64,000 nucleotides of DNA from Symbiodinium natans (Eukaryota > Sar > Dinophyceae > Suessiales > Symbiodiniaceae), in the NCBI GenBank assembly GCA_905221605.1, contig CAJNDS010000657.1, positions 679,501 to 743,500 on the forward strand. Direction: 5' to 3'. Positions 17,751-27,450 of this stretch are shown piece after piece (the stretch's first letter is position 1; the number at the start of each line of letters is the position of its first letter). A program made the translations under genes and the position numbers. Under the pieces are notes generated by a model. The model was not told the origin of the DNA. It searched no databases and was given only the letters and a program-made list of their open reading frames with translations.

Positions 17751-20700
17751 TTACAGTTTCCCACCTGACAGCTGGCCAAGTGAAGACACAACCCATCTCG
17801 ACCCCACAGAGCCTATGTCGGTGTCTTGTAGGATCCTTTGAGATGTTCCCCCTTATGCTAACAGTTCTTAATGGTGATATGGGGAGTACTAGAGTCCTGA
17901 AAAAGGACCCTTGGTATAAGGGGGGAACATCTTACAGGATCTCATCTAACTGAATCCAGCCAAGGCAACTCCCGAGTGTGTTTGGCTCCTTGCGATAGAT
18001 CGCGTAGCCGTGAGATTGGAGGGTGTCGAAGAAGTCATGGAGTTGCTCCTCTGACACTGAAAATGCCCTCCCCCCCCCGCCGCTCCCCAAGAAAGGAGAA
18101 ACGTAAACAAATAAGAAGTAAACATGCGTTTGGGGTTTAAGGCGGAGGGTTCAGGGCTTAGGGTGTACGAGTTGCTGGCCCTCAAAGTGATCCTAGCAGT
18201 TGCTCCTGCTTCTTCGGATAGTGGATCTCAACCAAGAACATACCTCAGCTCTTCTTGAGATCTTCATAGGACTACAAGGCCTCCAGGGCGAAATGGGCCG
18301 AATCCCAATCCAGCACAGTCTGTATAGGGTCTAAGGTTTAGGCTTTAGGGTTTAGGGTTTAGGGTTTAGGGCTTAGATTCTTAGGTGATCCCTGCTATCT
18401 GCGCATGAGCCCGGACACAAGAAGGTTCTGCTTGCTTCAAGCTTTCAGGAACCCTATGTCCACCCGAATTCCACTACAGCCCCTCGTCCAGTAGCAACAG
18501 ACAAAAGGAAAAATGTTCGGAAACGCCTAGATACGAATGTTCACGCCAGCACCTAGCCAGCTGTCGAAAGTCTCCCACTCACAACCTTCAAGTACAGGGA
18601 ATCCAGAGGAGCCGAGACCTAAAAAGGGTTTGGGCTTTAGGGTTTATTCCGCGGCCAGGAGTTTAGGGTTTATTGCGCAGCCAGGAGCCCCACCGGAGAA
18701 GTGAGGAGTCAAAGGAAGAAAGTTGGCACCCAACAGTCGCACCCAAAACACGCCGCTAGGGTTTAGGGTTGAGGGCCTAGGGTTTAGGGTGGTGTTGTAA
18801 TGTAGTGTTTGTAGGGGAGACAATGGGAATGGGGCTTTGGGGGGGGGGCGGTGGTACTAGCATATCTCTGTAGGGGCCATAAGGGAAGACTACTAGTAAT
18901 TCTTCCAACCCCTCCCAGTTACCCACACCTTCACAGTCGATCTTGAAGAGGTCGATGGTGCGATCCGTGTGGCCCAGGTCCTTCACTATCTCCGGGATGG
19001 TCTTGGAAGGGGGCTCCTTGCCGATCCTCTGCGTATGGTAGTTCATGAACTTGGGCATCTCCCTGGAGGTGTAGTAGCTCCAGGGATTCAAGTCAAAGGT
19101 GTGAATCTCGCAAGCCGGGGAGATCGACTCGTAGACCGAGGCTTCGAAGGAGCTGTCCCCCACGCTTCCGATGGAGTAGACCAGGCAGCCGCCCTCCTCG
19201 GCGCGCATCGTGAGGCGGTGGGGGTCGCAGACCCACTTGCCGCCGTCCCCAAAGCGCCCCAGCCGCCGCAGGAAGTCGCAGCTGAAGCTGGGGTCGTAGT
19301 TGTAGTACCAGATCCTGAGGCTTCTGGCATCCGGGGCCCCCAAAAAAATAAATTTCAGCAACCTTTCTTAAACGTTTAAGATTTAGTCCTCACATGGACA
19401 CCACAAGAAACCAGAGGAGAACTCCTCTACTTGTCGGTGACCTCATGGAACCACAAGAAACCAGAGGAGAACTCCTCTACTGGTCGGTAACCTCATGACA
19501 CCACAAGAAACCAGAGAAGAACTCCTCTACTGGTCGGTAACCTCAGAGGAGCTCCAGGGGACCCAGCGACTCGAGTGTGCTGAGGTGCGCCTTCTGAAGC
19601 TGCGCATCCAGGGCGTCCTTGTGGATCTGCTTCCGCCTCTTATCGTAGCCCCCGTAGCCATGTTGCAACAAGAGGGTTTAGGGTTTAGGGTTTAGGGTTT
19701 AGGGTTTAGGGTTTAGGGTTTAGGGTTTAGGGTTTAGGGTTTAGGGTTTAGGGTTTAGGGTTTATTTATAAGGGAGCCTTGAACCCAAAAAAGGGAGGAG
19801 GGGGTACCGCTGGGCTACTAGGGCCTCTTCCAGCTGGCGTCGTCTTCGTCGATGTACCCAAGGCTCTCTTGCAAAGACAGGCCGGAGCCCTTGCCTTTCA
19901 AATCCCAGCCCTGAAACATCGTTGCGCCTCCCTCACCCAGCAGATAGCTCTTCAGCTGCGAGACGCTGAGTGGCCCAAGTCCTGGATGAGAATCCCAGCA
20001 CCCTGCTTTGTTTGTAGTCTTCCAGCTGCTTTCCAGCGCCTGTAGCTCATAAAATGGCGAGCTTGGTGTCAGGGTGTCCAGGCTTTGGAAAGCAAGATCC
20101 AGCTTCAAGAACGACATGTCCACGCAATTCCCATGGCATGCTGCTGTGTCAAACTCCTTGTGCGTCACCACATAGCCATTCAGCGCAAAAAGCCGATGCA
20201 GTGCAGGGATTGCCGGGGGCGGATCTTTGGGAGTCTGCAAGAATTGTCGCTGACGCCTCTTTATTGCCCCTTTGTCAGTGGGGTGGTCCAAGTCATCCGC
20301 GGGCCAAGTCATTCTCAGCAGTATCTGCCGCACGAAGACGGTGGAATGGAACCAGCCCGGATACTGCTGCCACTCGCACCCTGGCGTAAACATGCATGTC
20401 CAGGAGCCCAAGATTCCCCCTTAAGAGGATATAGCAATTGCAAGAGTGGTAATGCTAGCAGCAATAGTTAACATAGCGTTCATCGTGCTAACAATAGTAG
20501 TAGGAACATAAGAAGGAGAAGGTTACGTGTAAAAAAGAGTAAAAATGAAGAAAAACATTCGTCTTACAATCAATACGAGGAAAAACGGTGAAACAGGAAC
20601 ACAAACACAACAGAACAATAGGAGTAATAGGAATCATAGGACTCGACCATTCATGAGGCGACCATGCCAAATCACCGGTATTTTGTGGCGCTTTTGGGTC

Positions 20701-23700
20701 TTTGCGCAACATACTGCGCAAGGATGCTTGACGCTACGCTACTGGAACAAGACTCCCTGTCACGCGCGTTCATGCCTTTTGTCAGCATGCCCAAAAGACG
20801 GCATTTACAGCAGCTGTGCTCTTCTGTGAATTCTACGGCATGAGATGCTGGGCGTCCATCCCACATGCAAAGCCCGCAGAGGTTTCTGCCTCCGTCCCGT
20901 GGTCTGAACAAGCGCTTCTCAAGTCCGCAACCCCGAAACTCCGCAAAACCTCGACAGCACCACACCACCCGGCTGAAAAAAGATGGGGCAACAACCTAGT
21001 TGTTCGAGCTTGGGGCTTTCTTTAGGACCATTGACTGCATCTTTCCTTGTTATCCTCATCCTTGTAGTAATGTCTGTCGCCCGGCTCAAGTTCGTGGTTG
21101 ATAAACATACTTGTGGCTGCAACCCGTCTCACAGCTTTCTATGTCTGTGGAGTCTTCGGAGGAACCCTCAACTCAAGCAGCAAACCTGAAAAAGCTCAAA
21201 TTCCAACAAGAGCATTTCAGGGACTCGAACTGTAAATCATCAATACAAGACTCAAGACTTACTTAGAATCCTGCGACTAATGAGGACCTTCCTTCTGAAA
21301 CAATGTAGGAACCCTCTTCCTTTTGAACCAATTCAGGAAACATTCCTTTCGAAGCAGTTTAGGAACAATTTAGGAACGACTGTGGGATCTGTTGTTAAGC
21401 TACCCTAAACCCTAAACCCTAAATCCTAAACCCTAAACCCTAAACCCTAAGTCGACCATCTCGGCAGGCGCGGCCTTGGCAGTCGATGTTGAGGATGTCA
21501 ATGTGGCGGCCAGAGTGGCCAAGCTCGGCCATCAGGGCCTGGCATTTCCCCAACAATCTACGAGTTGCAAAAAAACCCCCCCCCCAAAAAAAAAAAAAAA
21601 AAAACATATTTCCTTATAAGGGTAATCAGTTCTTAAGCACATAGTAGCAAATCTAAGGGTAGGTACCTGGTCCCTCAGTATGGGCCCTTGAACGGGGAGC
21701 CCCCTTGTGTACCCCCTTTTGCTCCCCTACAAAGCACAAGGGCCCATAATTCAGATCCCTGACAGGGAGGGAAAAGGCCACATTCAGGGCCCATGAAACT
21801 ACCCTTTGACCAAAGCTAGGGAAGTTCCTACTATATGGAAGCCAAGAGCCCCTACCTCTACCATGACGTCTATCATCCGTTGCTCTGCGGCTTGCATTGC
21901 TTGCATTCTTCATTCTTGGCTCGTTGTTGCTAGCTGCCCCCTCCTTCACTGTCGTTCGGCCTTGTCTTCTATCATCTAGTCTCGTGGCACTGCACAAGGA
22001 CGATGGCGGCTGTAGTCAGGCTACTGAGGAAAACCGCGGCAACGAAAATGATTTTTCCTTGTTAGAAGGACTCTTGAAAAGGGGATCGACCCATCATTCT
22101 ACCGAGTGTGCTGAATGAGGGTATTTGGAATAGCAGTGTGTGGCACGGTTTTGGAGCCCTTCGAGAGCAGAAATTGCAGGTCATCAAAACTGACCGTTGA
22201 ACCTGCCTAGAGAATCCCCTGAACCCTAAACCCTAAACCCTAAACCCTAAACCCTAAACCTTTGACTAAGCCATGCTTAGCTTTGGTTGGGAGGTCATCC
22301 TGAGTTGCAGTAATTTATATGGCCACCAGTCCTACAGGCACTATGAACTTTATCTGCAATCATTAGGGTTTAGGGTTTAGGGTTTAGGGTTTAGGGTTTA
22401 GAATTTAGGGTTTAGGGTTTAGGGTTTAGGGTTTAGGGTTTAGGGTTTAGGGTTTAGGGTTTAGGGTTTAGGGTTTAGGGGTTTAGGGTTTAGGGTTTAG
22501 GGTTTAGGGTTTAGGGTTTAGGGTTTAGGGTTTAGGGTTTAGGGTTTAGGGTTTAGGGTTTAGGGTTTAGGGTTTAGGGTTTAGGGAACCCTAAGCCGCA
22601 AAAAGATCGGCATGCTGAGCACCTCCAGGGACACTGCTGGAGGCCGCGAGCCAATCTCGCGCACGTGGAAGTGAACATACCTTGAGGACACCCCACTGTT
22701 TTGGGTCTCTCGGGTTTAGGGTTTAGGGTTTAGGGTTTTGGGCTTGGAGGTTGGTTGAGGGTTGCAGGCAATGTGTATGGGTCTTGCGGGGGTTTTGCGA
22801 AAATAGGGGGACCCCCAATATAGATCCCCAAATAGTAGGATCCCCGTACAATTAACACCCCAGTGAGGTCCCGCTAATAACGTAAACCCCCATGTAGGGA
22901 CTCGGAGAGTCTTTTGTGATCCAGGTTCCGTGTCTGTATAGCCAAGGTGCATCGGGAATGCTAGTGCTGTCCGGTGAAATAGCAAACTCTAGGCGAGTGT
23001 TGTCCTAGCTTTAGGGATACCCCTACACTCTAAACCCTAAGCCCCAACCCCGACCAGTACTAGGTGGGAGGGAGCCGAGGTAGCCCCAAAGCATCTAAGC
23101 ACCCAATCGGCGCAATGCTTGAGCCCCTACACCCTAAAGCCTAAAGCCTAAACCCTGAACCCTAAACCTTAAGTTACCTTCGCAAAGACCTCTATGCATC
23201 GGAACCCCCCAAAACTGGTGACAAGAAATCATCTTGAACTGAGGGGATCGAGATACGGCGGGGGAGCCTTGTAGCCCCCGTGAGATCGCCACGGCTTCGG
23301 GCTGAAGACGTGGATCTCACAGCGCTTTGACACAGCGTTGCGCACTGCCTTCTCGAAGTAGAACCTGTCGGTCCCCCGGAAGGAGTACACCAGGCACCCG
23401 CTGTCTCTTGCCATCTCATCAACGCGATGGGGGTCACACACCCACTTGCCGTGGATGCCAGATGGGCCGATGCGCCTCTCGAATGGGCAGCTGAATGTAG
23501 GCTCGAAGTGTAACTGCCACCACTTCGTCCCATCGCAAGGCAGAAAGCCAGGTATGGAGCAGTCGTCCTTGCAAGTCTGCTCCAGGGCTGCCTGGTGGAT
23601 GTTGATGAGCTTGCGGAGCATCCAGCGCGAGTCGGGCTCATCGTAGAACCCGAAGCTCTCCAGATGCGCCATCCTCCCAACTTCAGCTGACTTGGGCCAT

Positions 23701-25223
23701 TCGGAAGATGGCACCGCCGGTGTCGCAGGTACGAAAAGCTGCTGCAACGCTAGGCTCTCCAGCACCCTCTGAAGTCCATCGTCCGCAATGGCCATCCTCC
23801 CCTTCTTCAGGACGGTGAGGTGCTGCATGGAGAGGACCTTCGTTGCTGAGTTCATAAGCCCCCAAAAAAAGGTGTGCACCTTTCAGTTCTACAGGGGATT
23901 ATTGCATCCCAAAAAAGTGCACACGTGTGCTCACTCAGCTACTAAGGGACCATGGCCGTGTCGCTGTAGCTGCTGCCCATGGGCTGCACGAGCACGTCGC
24001 TCAGGGCCAGCAGGAACCACTCGGCCACCATCTTCACGAAGGATTGGCGATACTGCGAATGGGCAGGCTCTTGTCCTAGACGGATCTTTGGAACCCTATA
24101 GCAAAAATGTCAACTTTTAGCGGTTTCTTAGGAGTTGTAGTAGACAAGAAGCAAAAAACAAAAACAAGTTCCTAAAAATCCCTAAGTGTCTGGGTTGGGG
24201 CAAGTAGGAATGGAAGATCGATGCCGACGGAATCTCCGGTATCAAGCGATCCCCATACCGAGCCCTCGCCACATCCAGGATGGGCGGGTTGTCTGTGGCA
24301 ATGTAGAGGCCTCGGGATGCCCCCCCTTATACTAGCAGTCCTTAATAGGGATTGCAGTACCCCCCCCCCCCCTCCATTATCATCCCTATTAAGGACTGCT
24401 AGTAGAAGCGGGAACATCCCAATATAGAGACCTCCAGAGAGGGCAAATTAAAAAAAAAAACAGCCGAAGACCATCAACCCTCCTACTGAGAATCAGTTTG
24501 GGGGTTTTCAGGGTTCTTAGGGTTTGGGATGTAGGGCCCAGAAGACATTCGACTTGCACAAGACGCAAGGAAGGTACCCGGTCTCAAGTCTTCTAGCACC
24601 CAGTTCTCGGGACGCGCTTGAAAGGACGCCGGACTACAGGGCCCTGAGCCCCCAGCGCGCACGGGCTTCTGAGCCGTCTTCCAGCCGTGCGATCAATTTA
24701 TCCAAAGTCTTCCACACTTTATCCATGGCATCGTCATCTAGGCGCTTGTCGCTGGCATGATCCCAGGACCCGTTGTAGTGCATGTGCTTCAGCAGCACGC
24801 TGTCACCGAAGCGCAGGTGGAGGCCAACGAGGACGTCCGAGCTGGACATGTGTGCCAACGGCGGCTTAAGAGCCCCCAGCAGCTCCTTGGTAGCCGAGAG
24901 TCGCCTTTCTTACAAGAAGGGTGCCCCCTTGTTTGGGGTTGCTTACCTTCCTAAAAAGGGAAGCCCTGAACCAAACAAGGCCAGGAACCCTAAACCCCAA
25001 GCCCTAAACCCTCAACCCTCAACCCTAAACCCCAAGCCCTAAACCCTAAACCCTAAACCCTAAACCCCCCCAAGAAGGGAGTCCTGAAACACGCACCAAG
25101 GGCTCCAAGCTCGGCGCGTCAAAAAGCGCCCGGGCCATGCAACTTGCCGCGTCTTCGCGGCTTCTCCGCCAGAGTGGCCGCTTAAGATCCGCCTGTTTTG
25201 CCGTGTGGAGGTCCTCCCAGTTC
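17751..25223 (-). CDS. fused fucosyltransferase-like / double methyltransferase-like gene
   Basis: One gene reconstructed from about 14 exons: 25223-25106, 24885-24663, 24310-about 24190, about 24085-23951, 23837-23257, 22680-22623, 21538-21475, 20380-19825, 19636-19553, 19314-18929, 18585-18535, 18243-18206, 18048-17942, 17835-17751 (TAA). Phases match at every join I could fix. Order: glycosyltransferase, methyltransferase-like unit 1, linker, methyltransferase-like unit 2. The single exon 20380-19825 holds the end of unit 1 and the start of unit 2, so the two cannot be separate genes without an internal break. Probable role: building and methylating a glycan or lipid-linked sugar; substrate unknown. 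More 5' exons are likely (a candidate is at 25770-25706). The two exon edges around 24190-24085 are not fixed. Confidence 0.65.
17836..17941 (-). mobile_element. family A introner in the last intron of the fused gene
   Basis: 106-base intron, GA donor and AG acceptor, flanked by GATCCT on both sides. Read-through would stop at once (TAA at 17934-17932). Excision continues the protein as DEILQDTDIGS, which still aligns with unit 1 (FLKLDLAFQSLD), supporting splicing. Confidence 0.7.
18049..18205 (-). mobile_element. intron with eight-base target duplication, GA-AG
   Basis: GAGCAACT occurs at both ends. Excision with GA-AG joins KKQ to EQLHDFF and gives the family-like spacing from VEIH to HGYAIY. 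It contains telomere-like variants near 18128-18165 and a poly-C tract. Confidence 0.7.
18244..18534 (-). mobile_element. intron with GTAT duplication, GT-AG
   Basis: Donor GTATCTAGG and acceptor CTGAG followed by GTAT. Excision gives NIRMFLVEIH. Contains a TTTAGGG block at 18330-18372. Confidence 0.7.
19399..19548. repeat. 50-bp tandem repeat, three copies
   Basis: Units begin CCACAAGAAACCAGAG at 19401, 19451 and 19501. They lie in the intron 19315-19552 of the fused gene, whose GC donor at 19552 is tentative. Confidence 0.9.
19637..19824 (-). mobile_element. family B introner filled with CCCTAAA repeat
   Basis: Family B ends (CCTAGTAGCCCAGCGGTACC and CATGGCTACGGGGGCTACGAT) enclose a telomere-like array (19676-19765). 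The duplication is AAGAGGC. GC-AG excision reads ASWKR-RKQIHKDALD, matching the equivalent helix of unit 1. Confidence 0.75.
20480..21420. other. long intron of the fused gene, no repeat array
   Basis: The intron 20381-21474 (GC donor CAAG/GCCGCG, acceptor ACGCCAG) is mostly unique sequence. It holds frames on both strands up to 98 codons that lack splice or family support, including a hydrophobic plus-strand stretch near 21010-21090. Confidence 0.45.
21680..21749. repeat. short foldback (inverted repeat)
   Basis: ATGGGCCCTTG and CAAGGGCCCAT face each other about 45 bases apart, inside the intron 21539-22622. Confidence 0.7.
22363..22587 (+). repeat. TTTAGGG array
   Basis: About 32 units with few errors, inside the intron 21539-22622 of the fused gene (C-rich on the sense strand). 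Confidence 0.95.
22770..22905. mobile_element. family C foldback element
   Basis: GGGGGTTTTGCGAAAATAGGG ... AACGTAAACCCCCATG: inverted ends with internal AAATAGTAGGATCCCC. It lies in intron 22681-23256, which has GTAT at both ends and excises to PPPYVHFHV. Other copies: 29357-29470, 35098-35216 and 41005-41080. Confidence 0.75.
23838..23950 (-). mobile_element. family B-like introner joining the two enzyme halves
   Basis: Ends CTTAGTAGCTGAGT and ACTCAGCAACGAAG are inverted repeats (12 of 14). GGTCC flanks both sides. GT-AG excision joins SSYSDTAM to VLSMQHLTVL in frame. Without excision the upstream half stops at TAG within seven bases. Confidence 0.7.
24314..24422. mobile_element. family A foldback element in an intron of the fused gene
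   Basis: GGGATGCCCCCCCTTATACT ... GGGAACATCCCAA with a poly-C loop. It abuts the exon starting at 24310 and supplies its CCCGAG acceptor. A 15-base stretch beside the far end (GAGGTCTCTATATTG) nearly repeats the exon start (GAGGCCTCTACATTG). Confidence 0.75.
24886..25105 (-). mobile_element. family B introner containing telomere-like repeat
   Basis: Sense-strand end CGGCTACCAAG, internal GGGGGCACCCTTCTTG and a block of GGGTTTAGGG (24989-25066). GAGC flanks both sides. GA-AG excision joins APSL to ELLGALKPP. Confidence 0.7.
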
Positions 25224-25231
25224 CTTTTGTT

Positions 25232-25390
25232 TGGGGTTTAGGGTTTAGGGTTTAGGGTTTAGGGTTTAGGGTTTAGGGTTTAGGGTTTAGGGTTTAGGGT
25301 TTAGGGTTTTGGGTTTTGGGTTTTGGGTTTAGGGATGAGGTTTAGGGTTGAGGGTTTAGGGATGAGGGTTTAGGGTTTAGGGTTTGCTGT
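25232..25390 (+). repeat. TTTAGGG array with TTTTGGG and GATGAGG variants
   Basis: Upstream of the first firm exon of the fused gene; probably intron. Confidence 0.9.
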
Positions 25391-25705
25391 GATAGGGCAT
25401 AGATGCTGTGAAGGAGCGCGAAGAGCAGCTTTGGCCCGATTGTGGAAGGTCATTCCGTTCAGGGGGGGGGGGGGGCAATCCATGGCAGGGGGCAAGGGCC
25501 AGGCGAGTCAGGCAGGGGCGGGACAACCAAAAAAGGTGAGTTAGCACCCGCCCTGCCTGAACTGGCCCGAAGCCCACTGGTCCCTGAACACGCTGCGGCG
25601 AGGGGTCCGGGTCCTCCTGGCCTAGGGGCCTTGGGGGTACACCCCCCAAAAAAGGCAGCCACAGATGTTCCGGTACCGGGCTGTGGGAGGCGGGCGAGCG
25701 ACCTG

Positions 25706-25770
25706 GGTCGGCTTTCGCCATCGATGTCGAAGGGCTTAAGCGCCGCGCCCCATCGTAGGGGGGCGGCCTA
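25706..25770 (-). CDS. candidate upstream exon of the fused gene
   Basis: Between CCTAG and a GTCGCT donor the minus strand reads AAPLRWGAALKPFDIDGE and SRP. The phase relation to the exon at 25223 is not resolved; another exon probably lies near 25390-25460. Confidence 0.35.
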
Positions 25771-25799
25771 GGCCCTGAGTTTAGGGTTTAGGGTGTACT

Positions 25800-25910
25800 A
25801 CCAGGGCCACAACAGTGATGCCATACGCTAGAAAAAGAGGGGTGCCCCTTTTGGTTTACAGGGGCTTATAAGGGAACCTAAACCCTAAGAAAGGGGACTC
25901 CGGGTCCTTG
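25800..25910. mobile_element. family B-like copy
   Basis: AAGAGGGGTGCCCCTTTTGG ... AAGGGAACCTAAACCCTAAG ... GGGGACTCC follows the family B pattern and has a short telomere-like seed inside. Confidence 0.55.
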
Positions 25911-26340
25911 TATAGACTCCACATAGATTCCGCAGTCACGATCCCTTTACGCCCATGGACCCAACAATAATTCTCTTTAAAGGCGCAGAAGTTAGTTCCC
26001 ATGTCATCACTTCGTTCTTCGAATTCTCTTATTCCCCCGGGCGTCTATAAAATAATGTGTGCCCGGGACATGCTTATAATACTATAACTACGTAGTGAAT
26101 ACAGTGAGTTAACTTGTACCACGAAGTTAATGAACAAATGAACGAAGTATAAAACAAACAAAGAATGATTACCGCGTGCATGAAATGAAGTTATTCTTGG
26201 CACGCCTGAACCCTAAACCCTACACCAAAAATCCTTTGGAGTTGTTTAGCTTCGTTCGTCTAACATGAGAAGCAAGCCATGGGGTGTAGCATGCTACTGC
26301 ACGCCTATGACCGCTGCATCATCTAATTCTCCATCGAGCC
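25911..26340. other. AT-rich spacer, no gene seen
   Basis: Many stop codons in all frames and GAA/TTC-rich text (CTTCGTTC repeats near 26010 and 26250). No repeat family and no splice-bounded frame found. Confidence 0.5.
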
Positions 26341-26377
26341 CGTGACCCTTACGCTAATCCCAATGATCTCCCCATAC

Positions 26378-26725
26378 CATTCCGTGATTCCCCAAGGATC
26401 ACTCCGGCGTTCGTGAAGATCGACTCATCACTCGCCCCGAGCTCTGCTAGCCTGGGCAGCCCAGTAGCCATGCTGTACCACGGGTAGCCTATTGGGGGGG
26501 GGGGGGGGATAAGGGAATTGGGAAGTTCCACCCCCTACTGTAATCACTATTAAGAACTGCTTGCATAAGGGGGAACATCCCTACCCTAAACCCTAAACCT
26601 TAGACCCTAAACCCTAAACATCCCACTAAGGGAGCCTTGAACCAACAAAGCGGACAAAAACTACCAGGAAGCAGATCCGTCCAACTCCAAGCCCGACTCT
26701 GGAGCGCGTGTGCGCCGCGGGCAGC
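26378..26725 (-). CDS. two putative exons of an unknown gene
   Basis: Exons 26725-26673 and 26451-26378. Joined across a family B introner (GC donor GCTTCCTGG, acceptor GCCCAG) they read SWTDLLAELGASDESIFT and NAGVILGESRN; lengths and phases agree. The next donor is GTATGGGG. No family recognised. Confidence 0.5.
26452..26672 (-). mobile_element. family B introner with a nested family A element
   Basis: Ends CTGGTAG and CATGGCTACTGGGCTGCCCAG; a shortened family A copy (26524-26582) and a short CCCTAAA block lie inside, showing successive insertions. GCT is shared at both borders. Confidence 0.65.
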
Positions 26726-26754
26726 CTGGGAGGTTCAGACGTTCATGGATCTAG

Positions 26755-27155
26755 GGTTTAGGGTGTAGGGTCTAGGGTTTAGGGTTTTAGGGTTTTAGGG
26801 TTTTAAGGTTTTAGGGTTTTAGGGTTTTAGGGTTTTAGGGTTTTAGGGGTCTAGGGTTTTAGGGTTTTAGGGTCTTAGGGTTTTAGGGTTTTAGGGTTTA
26901 AGGGTTCTAGTGTTTTAGGGTTTTAGGGTTTTAGGGTTTTAGGGTTTTAGGGTTTTAGGGGTCTAGGGTTTTAGGGTTTTAGGGTCTTAGGGTTTTAGGG
27001 TTTTAGGGTTTAAGGGTTCTAGTGTTTTAGGGTTTTAGGGTTTTAGGGTCTTAGGGTCTAGGGTTTAGGGTTTAGGGTTTAGGGTTTAGGGTTTAGGGTT
27101 TAGGGTTTAGGGTTTAGGGTTTAGGGTTTAGGGTTTAGGGTTTAGGGTTTAGGGT
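26755..27155 (+). repeat. TTTTAGGG array with 112-bp duplication, then TTTAGGG
   Basis: Eight-base TTTTAGGG units dominate to 27060. A block with GGGGTCTAGGG and AAGGGTTCTAGTG recurs about 112 bases later. The array then changes to standard TTTAGGG. Confidence 0.95.
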
Positions 27156-27450
27156 CCCAACTGCCTACAGTTGTATGGGTTCTGCCTATTCATGGAGGGG
27201 AAATTACTACTAAACTGTAAGTAATTGGGGTTGCAGGTAGGGTTTAGGGTATGGGGTTCTTCAGTGTTTAGGGTCTTGGGGGGGTTTGAATGGGATTCTC
27301 CGAGACGCACAATACTCTTGATAAATTGCCTTCGGATTGACAAAGTGAATCCTGAGAGAACTTGTTCGGAATGTATGGGGGATTCTGCCTAAACCCTAAA
27401 CTCTAAACCCTAAACCCTAAACCCTAAACCTAAACCCTAAACCCTAAACC

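Larger units (their letters stand above)
17751..20000 (-). other. methyltransferase-like unit 2 of the fused gene
   Basis: Starts with the SLGYIDEDDASWKR helix, then YDPSFSCDF, GGKWVCDPH, a SAM-loop-like CLVYSIGSVGDSSFE, HTFDLNPW with the acidic residue expected to bind the SAM ribose, and FKIDCEG/CEW split by an intron. Then come FLVEIHYPKK, HDFFDTLQSHGYAIY and RKEPN. The order matches FkbM/METTL24-type methyltransferases. All key residues are present, so it is probably active. Introns 19637-19824 (GC), 18586-18928 (GT), 18244-18534 (GT), 18049-18205 (GA) and 17836-17941 (GA) cut it into small pieces. Confidence 0.65.
19826..23837 (-). other. methyltransferase-like unit 1 of the fused gene, probably degenerate
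   Basis: Exon 23837-23257 carries FGFYDEPDSRWMLRK, FEPTFSCPFERR, GKWVCDPHRV and CLVYSFRGTDRFYFE. Exon 22680-22623 reads YVHFHVREIGSRPP; exon 21538-21475 reads MAELGHSGRHIDILNIDCQG; exon 20380 onward reads CEWQQYPGWFHST, ALHRLFALNGYVV and CVDMSFLKL. Architecture matches unit 2, but the SAM loop (SIGSVGD in unit 2) is SFRGTD here, and the ribose-binding aspartate (HTFDLN) is serine (HVFSPK). Likely non-catalytic. The ATG at 23855 that opens a long frame lies in intron sequence and is not the start. Confidence 0.6.
23951..25223 (-). other. fucosyltransferase-like domain of the fused gene
   Basis: Exons read CMARALFDAPSL|ELLGALKPPL (25223-24885), VLVGLHLRFGDSVLLKHM (24885-24663), LYIATDNPPILDVARARYGD and RLIPEIPS (24310-24190), and QSFVKMVAEWFLLALSD with GSSYSDTAM (24085-23951). 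The HxRxGD-like, ATD and SSxS-A motifs match GT-B fucosyltransferases (FUT8/NodZ/O-fucosyltransferase superfamily), which use GDP-fucose. No membrane anchor is seen, but the 5' end is incomplete. Confidence 0.6.

Noticed and set aside
17932-17934. TAA as the end of the fused gene
   Set aside because: It is reached only if the family A intron is retained; spliced sequence keeps homology to the sister domain for another 15 or so residues.
19636-19666. Spliced-leader-like sequence CCCGTAGCCATGTTG
   Set aside because: About 17 of 21 positions fit the dinoflagellate leader, but this is the diverged end of a family B element, and the other copies (CCAGTAACCATGTTATG) move away from the leader.
23853-23879. 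Start codon of a stand-alone methyltransferase gene at 23855
   Set aside because: The ATG lies within a 113-base inverted-repeat intron; homology and frame continue from the upstream exon through the GGTCC duplication.
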